DNA of 64,000 bases from Sinomicrobium soli (GTDB lineage: Bacteria > Bacteroidota > Bacteroidia > Flavobacteriales > Flavobacteriaceae). Shown here piece by piece: positions 61,731 through 64,000 of this stretch. The notes under the pieces were generated by a model that saw nothing but the letters and a program-made list of their open reading frames with translations, did not search any database and had not been told where the DNA came from. A program made the translations under genes and the position numbers. Each line of letters begins with the position of its first letter. The first letter of the stretch is position 1. The stretch is from the NCBI RefSeq assembly GCF_003285545.1, contig NZ_QLNV01000009.1, positions 108,665 to 172,664 on the forward strand, in the 5' to 3' direction.

Positions 61731-63692
61731 ATGAGATATATAGCATACATCTTTCTGCTTCTCGGTCTGGTGGCGGAAGCACAGGAAAGAATACCTTCCG
61801 GGAGAGAGGAGGGCAGCCCTGAACCGGTAAGGCCTTCCGGGGTACAGGAAAGCGACAGCATTAAAGCTGCAAACGACACCATTCCCGACATACAGGATTA
61901 CCAGATCATTTCCTACGGCCGGGATACGACGTATCTCGATACTTCACTTACCATTAAAAAAGAATACAGGTATAATTACCTGAGAAAGGATAATTTTGAG
62001 CTGCTTCCCTTTTCAAGTGTGGGGCAGACGTATAATACCCTGGCAAAGGATCTCGATTATAACAGCCTATACCCTCAGCTGGGGGCAAGGTCAAAGCATT
62101 ATAACTATATGGAGGCTGAGGATATCAGCTATTACAGTGTGCCTACACCGACGACGGACCTCTTTTTTAAGACCACTATGGAACAGGGGCAGCTGCTGGA
62201 TGCCTTTGTGACGATGAATACCTCCAGACGGTTTAATTTTTCCATTGCCTACAAGGGGCTGCGTTCCCTGGGGAAATACCAGCATATCCTTTCGAGTACG
62301 GGCAACTTCAGGCTTACGGCCAATTATACGACCAAAGACGGAAAGTATCGCATGCGGACGCATTTTACCTCCCAGGATATCCTGAACCAGGAGAACGGGG
62401 GGATATCCAACCGGGAGCAGTTCGAGTCGGGGGAAGAAGAATTTTCGGACCGGGCGAGGATGGATGTCTTTTTTGAAAATGCAGAGAACCTGCTTATCGG
62501 GAAAAGGTACTTCCTGGACCATGAGTACTTCCTGGTGCGTCCCGGAAAGGCATTTTCCAGGCTGGCTTTCGGGCATGAGTTCCGGTACGAAACCAAATAC
62601 TTCAAGTTTAACCAGGATCAGGCTGTAGAAGATTATTTCGGAAGTGCCTATCAGCGGTCAGACATGGAAGACCGGGCCAGGCTGAAGACCATGTATAACC
62701 GGTTTAGTGTGAACTACGGAGACCGCATATTCGGCGATGTGAGTTTTAAGGCGGCTCTTTATAACTATAATTACTATTTTAACACGGTGCTTTACCGGGA
62801 TGATGAGGTGATAGGAAGTCAGCTCAAAGGTACCCAGGTTACCCTGGGAGGAACATGGTCCAAGGTCATAGGAAGGGTAGGGCTCGATGCAGATGTGGAA
62901 ATCAATACGGTAGGCGATCTCAACGGGAGTTCTTTTAAGGGAAATGCCTATTATGCCATAAGCGATGACCTGAAACTTGCCGGGTTTATCTCTTCGGTGT
63001 CGCGTATGCCCAATTTTAATTTTCTGCTGTATCACAGCCGTTATCAGAATTACAACTGGCAGAATGACGGATTTGGTACTGAAAAAACATATACCCTGGG
63101 CGGAACCCTGAGTTCGGAGAAATGGGGTAAGGTGACAGCCAGTTTTGCGACGATCGATGATTATTCTTATTTCTATGAATCCGCCGACCCCGAACAGCAA
63201 CCCCGTATGGTGCTGTCCAGGCCCGCCCAGTACGACGGGACCATAGGGTATCTGAAAATAAAGGGAGAGAACGAGTTCAGGTTCGGAAAGTTCGGATTGC
63301 ACAACACGGTCATGTATCAGGAGGTGTCCCAGGATGATCCGGTGATGAATGTGCCCAGGTTTGTGACGCGGAATACACTTTACTATTCCAACAATGTATT
63401 CAAAAAGGCCATGTACCTGCAGACGGGGATCACGCTTAAATATTTTACCGAATATTATGCCGATGGGTACAATCCTCTCCTTGGAGAGTTCTATGCTCAG
63501 GACAGGGAAAAGATAGGGGGATATCCCCTGCTTGATTTCTTTATTAATGCCCGGGTGCGGCAGACCCGTATTTACCTGAAAGCAGAGCACTTTAATTCGG
63601 CGTTTACCGGATATAATTACTACTCTGCTCCCAATTATCCTTATAGAGATTTTATCATAAGGTTCGGGCTGGTCTGGAATTTCTTCAGGTAG
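61731..63692 (+). CDS. Putative outer-membrane porin (Bacteroidota putative-porin family)
   Basis: This 653-residue outer-membrane protein has a signal peptide (about 1-18, ending VAEA before QERIPSG). Most of the rest is beta-barrel strands of alternating hydrophobic residues. It has the family stretch YNYLRKDNFELLPFSSVGQT, then LYPQLGARSKHYNYME and ISYYSVPTPTTDLFFKT. It ends IIRFGLVWNFFR, with a terminal aromatic residue close to the end, as usual for BamA-inserted barrels. The ATG at 61731 was chosen because the signal peptide starts there. The frame is open to 61653. Composition returns to that of the core genome (58% GC in 62401-62460). Substrate unknown. Confidence 0.85.
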   Translation: MRYIAYIFLLLGLVAEAQERIPSGREEGSPEPVRPSGVQESDSIKAANDTIPDIQDYQIISYGRDTTYLDTSLTIKKEYRYNYLRKDNFELLPFSSVGQTYNTLAKDLDYNSLYPQLGARSKHYNYMEAEDISYYSVPTPTTDLFFKTTMEQGQLLDAFVTMNTSRRFNFSIAYKGLRSLGKYQHILSSTGNFRLTANYTTKDGKYRMRTHFTSQDILNQENGGISNREQFESGEEEFSDRARMDVFFENAENLLIGKRYFLDHEYFLVRPGKAFSRLAFGHEFRYETKYFKFNQDQAVEDYFGSAYQRSDMEDRARLKTMYNRFSVNYGDRIFGDVSFKAALYNYNYYFNTVLYRDDEVIGSQLKGTQVTLGGTWSKVIGRVGLDADVEINTVGDLNGSSFKGNAYYAISDDLKLAGFISSVSRMPNFNFLLYHSRYQNYNWQNDGFGTEKTYTLGGTLSSEKWGKVTASFATIDDYSYFYESADPEQQPRMVLSRPAQYDGTIGYLKIKGENEFRFGKFGLHNTVMYQEVSQDDPVMNVPRFVTRNTLYYSNNVFKKAMYLQTGITLKYFTEYYADGYNPLLGEFYAQDREKIGGYPLLDFFINARVRQTRIYLKAEHFNSAFTGYNYYSAPNYPYRDFIIRFGLVWNFFR

Positions 63693-63766
63693 GGGGCGAA
63701 TCATGAAGTTCTAACCTATTCACAATCAGCTTTTATAGAAATAGTTATAAAAAAAGGCGTAAAATA

Positions 63767-63799
63767 TTTGTTTTGGAAGGGGAAGTGGTTTTATATTTG
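63767..63799 (+). promoter_or_regulatory. Stable-RNA-type promoter P1
   Basis: TTTG (63767-63770) and TATATTTG (63792-63799) are 21 bases apart; a second TTTTG (63771-63775) is 16 bases away. The start region TTTGCACCCGCTT is like that of tRNA-Gln and of P2. Confidence 0.65.
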
Positions 63800-63952
63800 C
63801 ACCCGCTTTGAGAGGGAGTATGTGTAGCTGGAGATAAGCGGAAGTTCTTTGTAGAGGCCATATATTTGAGGGTTGGTTTGGATAGAACGGTGATTTGGTT
63901 TATGGAGTGGAGATAGTATGGAGCCGGCGACCGAAAAAAAGTTGAATAAATA

Positions 63953-63983
63953 TTTGCCAGGAATAAAAAAGGTATTAGTTTTG
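63953..63983 (+). promoter_or_regulatory. Stable-RNA-type promoter P2
   Basis: TTTG (63953-63956) and TAGTTTTG (63976-63983) are 19 bases apart. The following sequence is CAGCCGCTTACGAG, close to that after P1. Confidence 0.65.
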
Positions 63984-64000
63984 CAGCCGCTTACGAGTTA

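Larger units (their letters stand above)
63693..64000 (+). other. 308-bp gene-free right edge with tandem stable-RNA-type promoters
   Basis: No coding frame is supported. The region holds two promoters that point out of the window. Between them is about 150 bases of leader-like sequence. An rRNA or tRNA operon probably begins beyond 64000. Confidence 0.55.

Overview
The window is a stretch of chromosome from a member of the Bacteroidota, most likely family Flavobacteriaceae. The evidence is the order infB - SPOR protein - alternative complex III genes - cytochrome oxidase, SusC/SusD pairs, a putative-porin family protein, the DUF2723 glycosyltransferase, Bacteroidota-type promoters (TTTG ... 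TAnnTTTG) and the general lack of Shine-Dalgarno sequences. I cannot name the genus. There are no plasmid, phage, insertion-sequence or CRISPR signatures.

Layout. 1-1011: 3' end of infB, a strong terminator, a dispersed repeat and a small exported SPOR protein. 1226-12742: one large respiratory operon, actABCDEF-coxBA, encoding a quinol:cytochrome c oxidoreductase (alternative complex III) and its aa3-type oxidase partner. 12803-15305: a MocR-type PLP-binding regulator divergent from a PNPOx-like flavoprotein, with a probable operator of two direct repeats between them. 15458-19780: an acyl-CoA oxidase-like flavoenzyme, ruvB and queG. 19822-25323: a trehalose/glucan module of a LacI regulator, a fused trehalose-6-phosphate synthase/phosphatase and a divergent GH15 enzyme. 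25444-31950: malic enzyme, a GH20 lipoprotein, cutC, a membrane metallophosphoesterase and a thioredoxin-fold protein without active-site cysteines. 32007-34160: a prolyl oligopeptidase. 34376-37942: a probable metal-uptake module of a small CPxC membrane protein, a TonB receptor and a His/Asp-rich lipoprotein. 38041-45332: an exported six-hairpin glycosidase, asd, mscL and a DUF2723 protein. 45580-50877: tRNA-Gln, a soluble histidine kinase with an NtrC-type regulator, glutamate dehydrogenase, a Rnk/GreA-like protein and an unknown helical protein. 51081-55803: threonine dehydrogenase, a lipoprotein, an M13 peptidase and RNase HII. 56010-61535: a SusC/SusD/lipoprotein locus that is clearly more AT-rich than its surroundings. 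61731-63692: a putative porin. The right edge carries two tandem stable-RNA-type promoters that point out of the window.

Most of the window is housekeeping and central metabolism. The parts that look least explained are the composition break inside the SusC gene near 56460, the three-gene metal-uptake module, the redox-inactive thioredoxin-like protein, the repeat family with inverted ends ATTGTCAT/ATGACAAT, and the shared TTTGCAnCCGC start of the stable-RNA promoters. I did not find a defence system or another large system that is clearly new.
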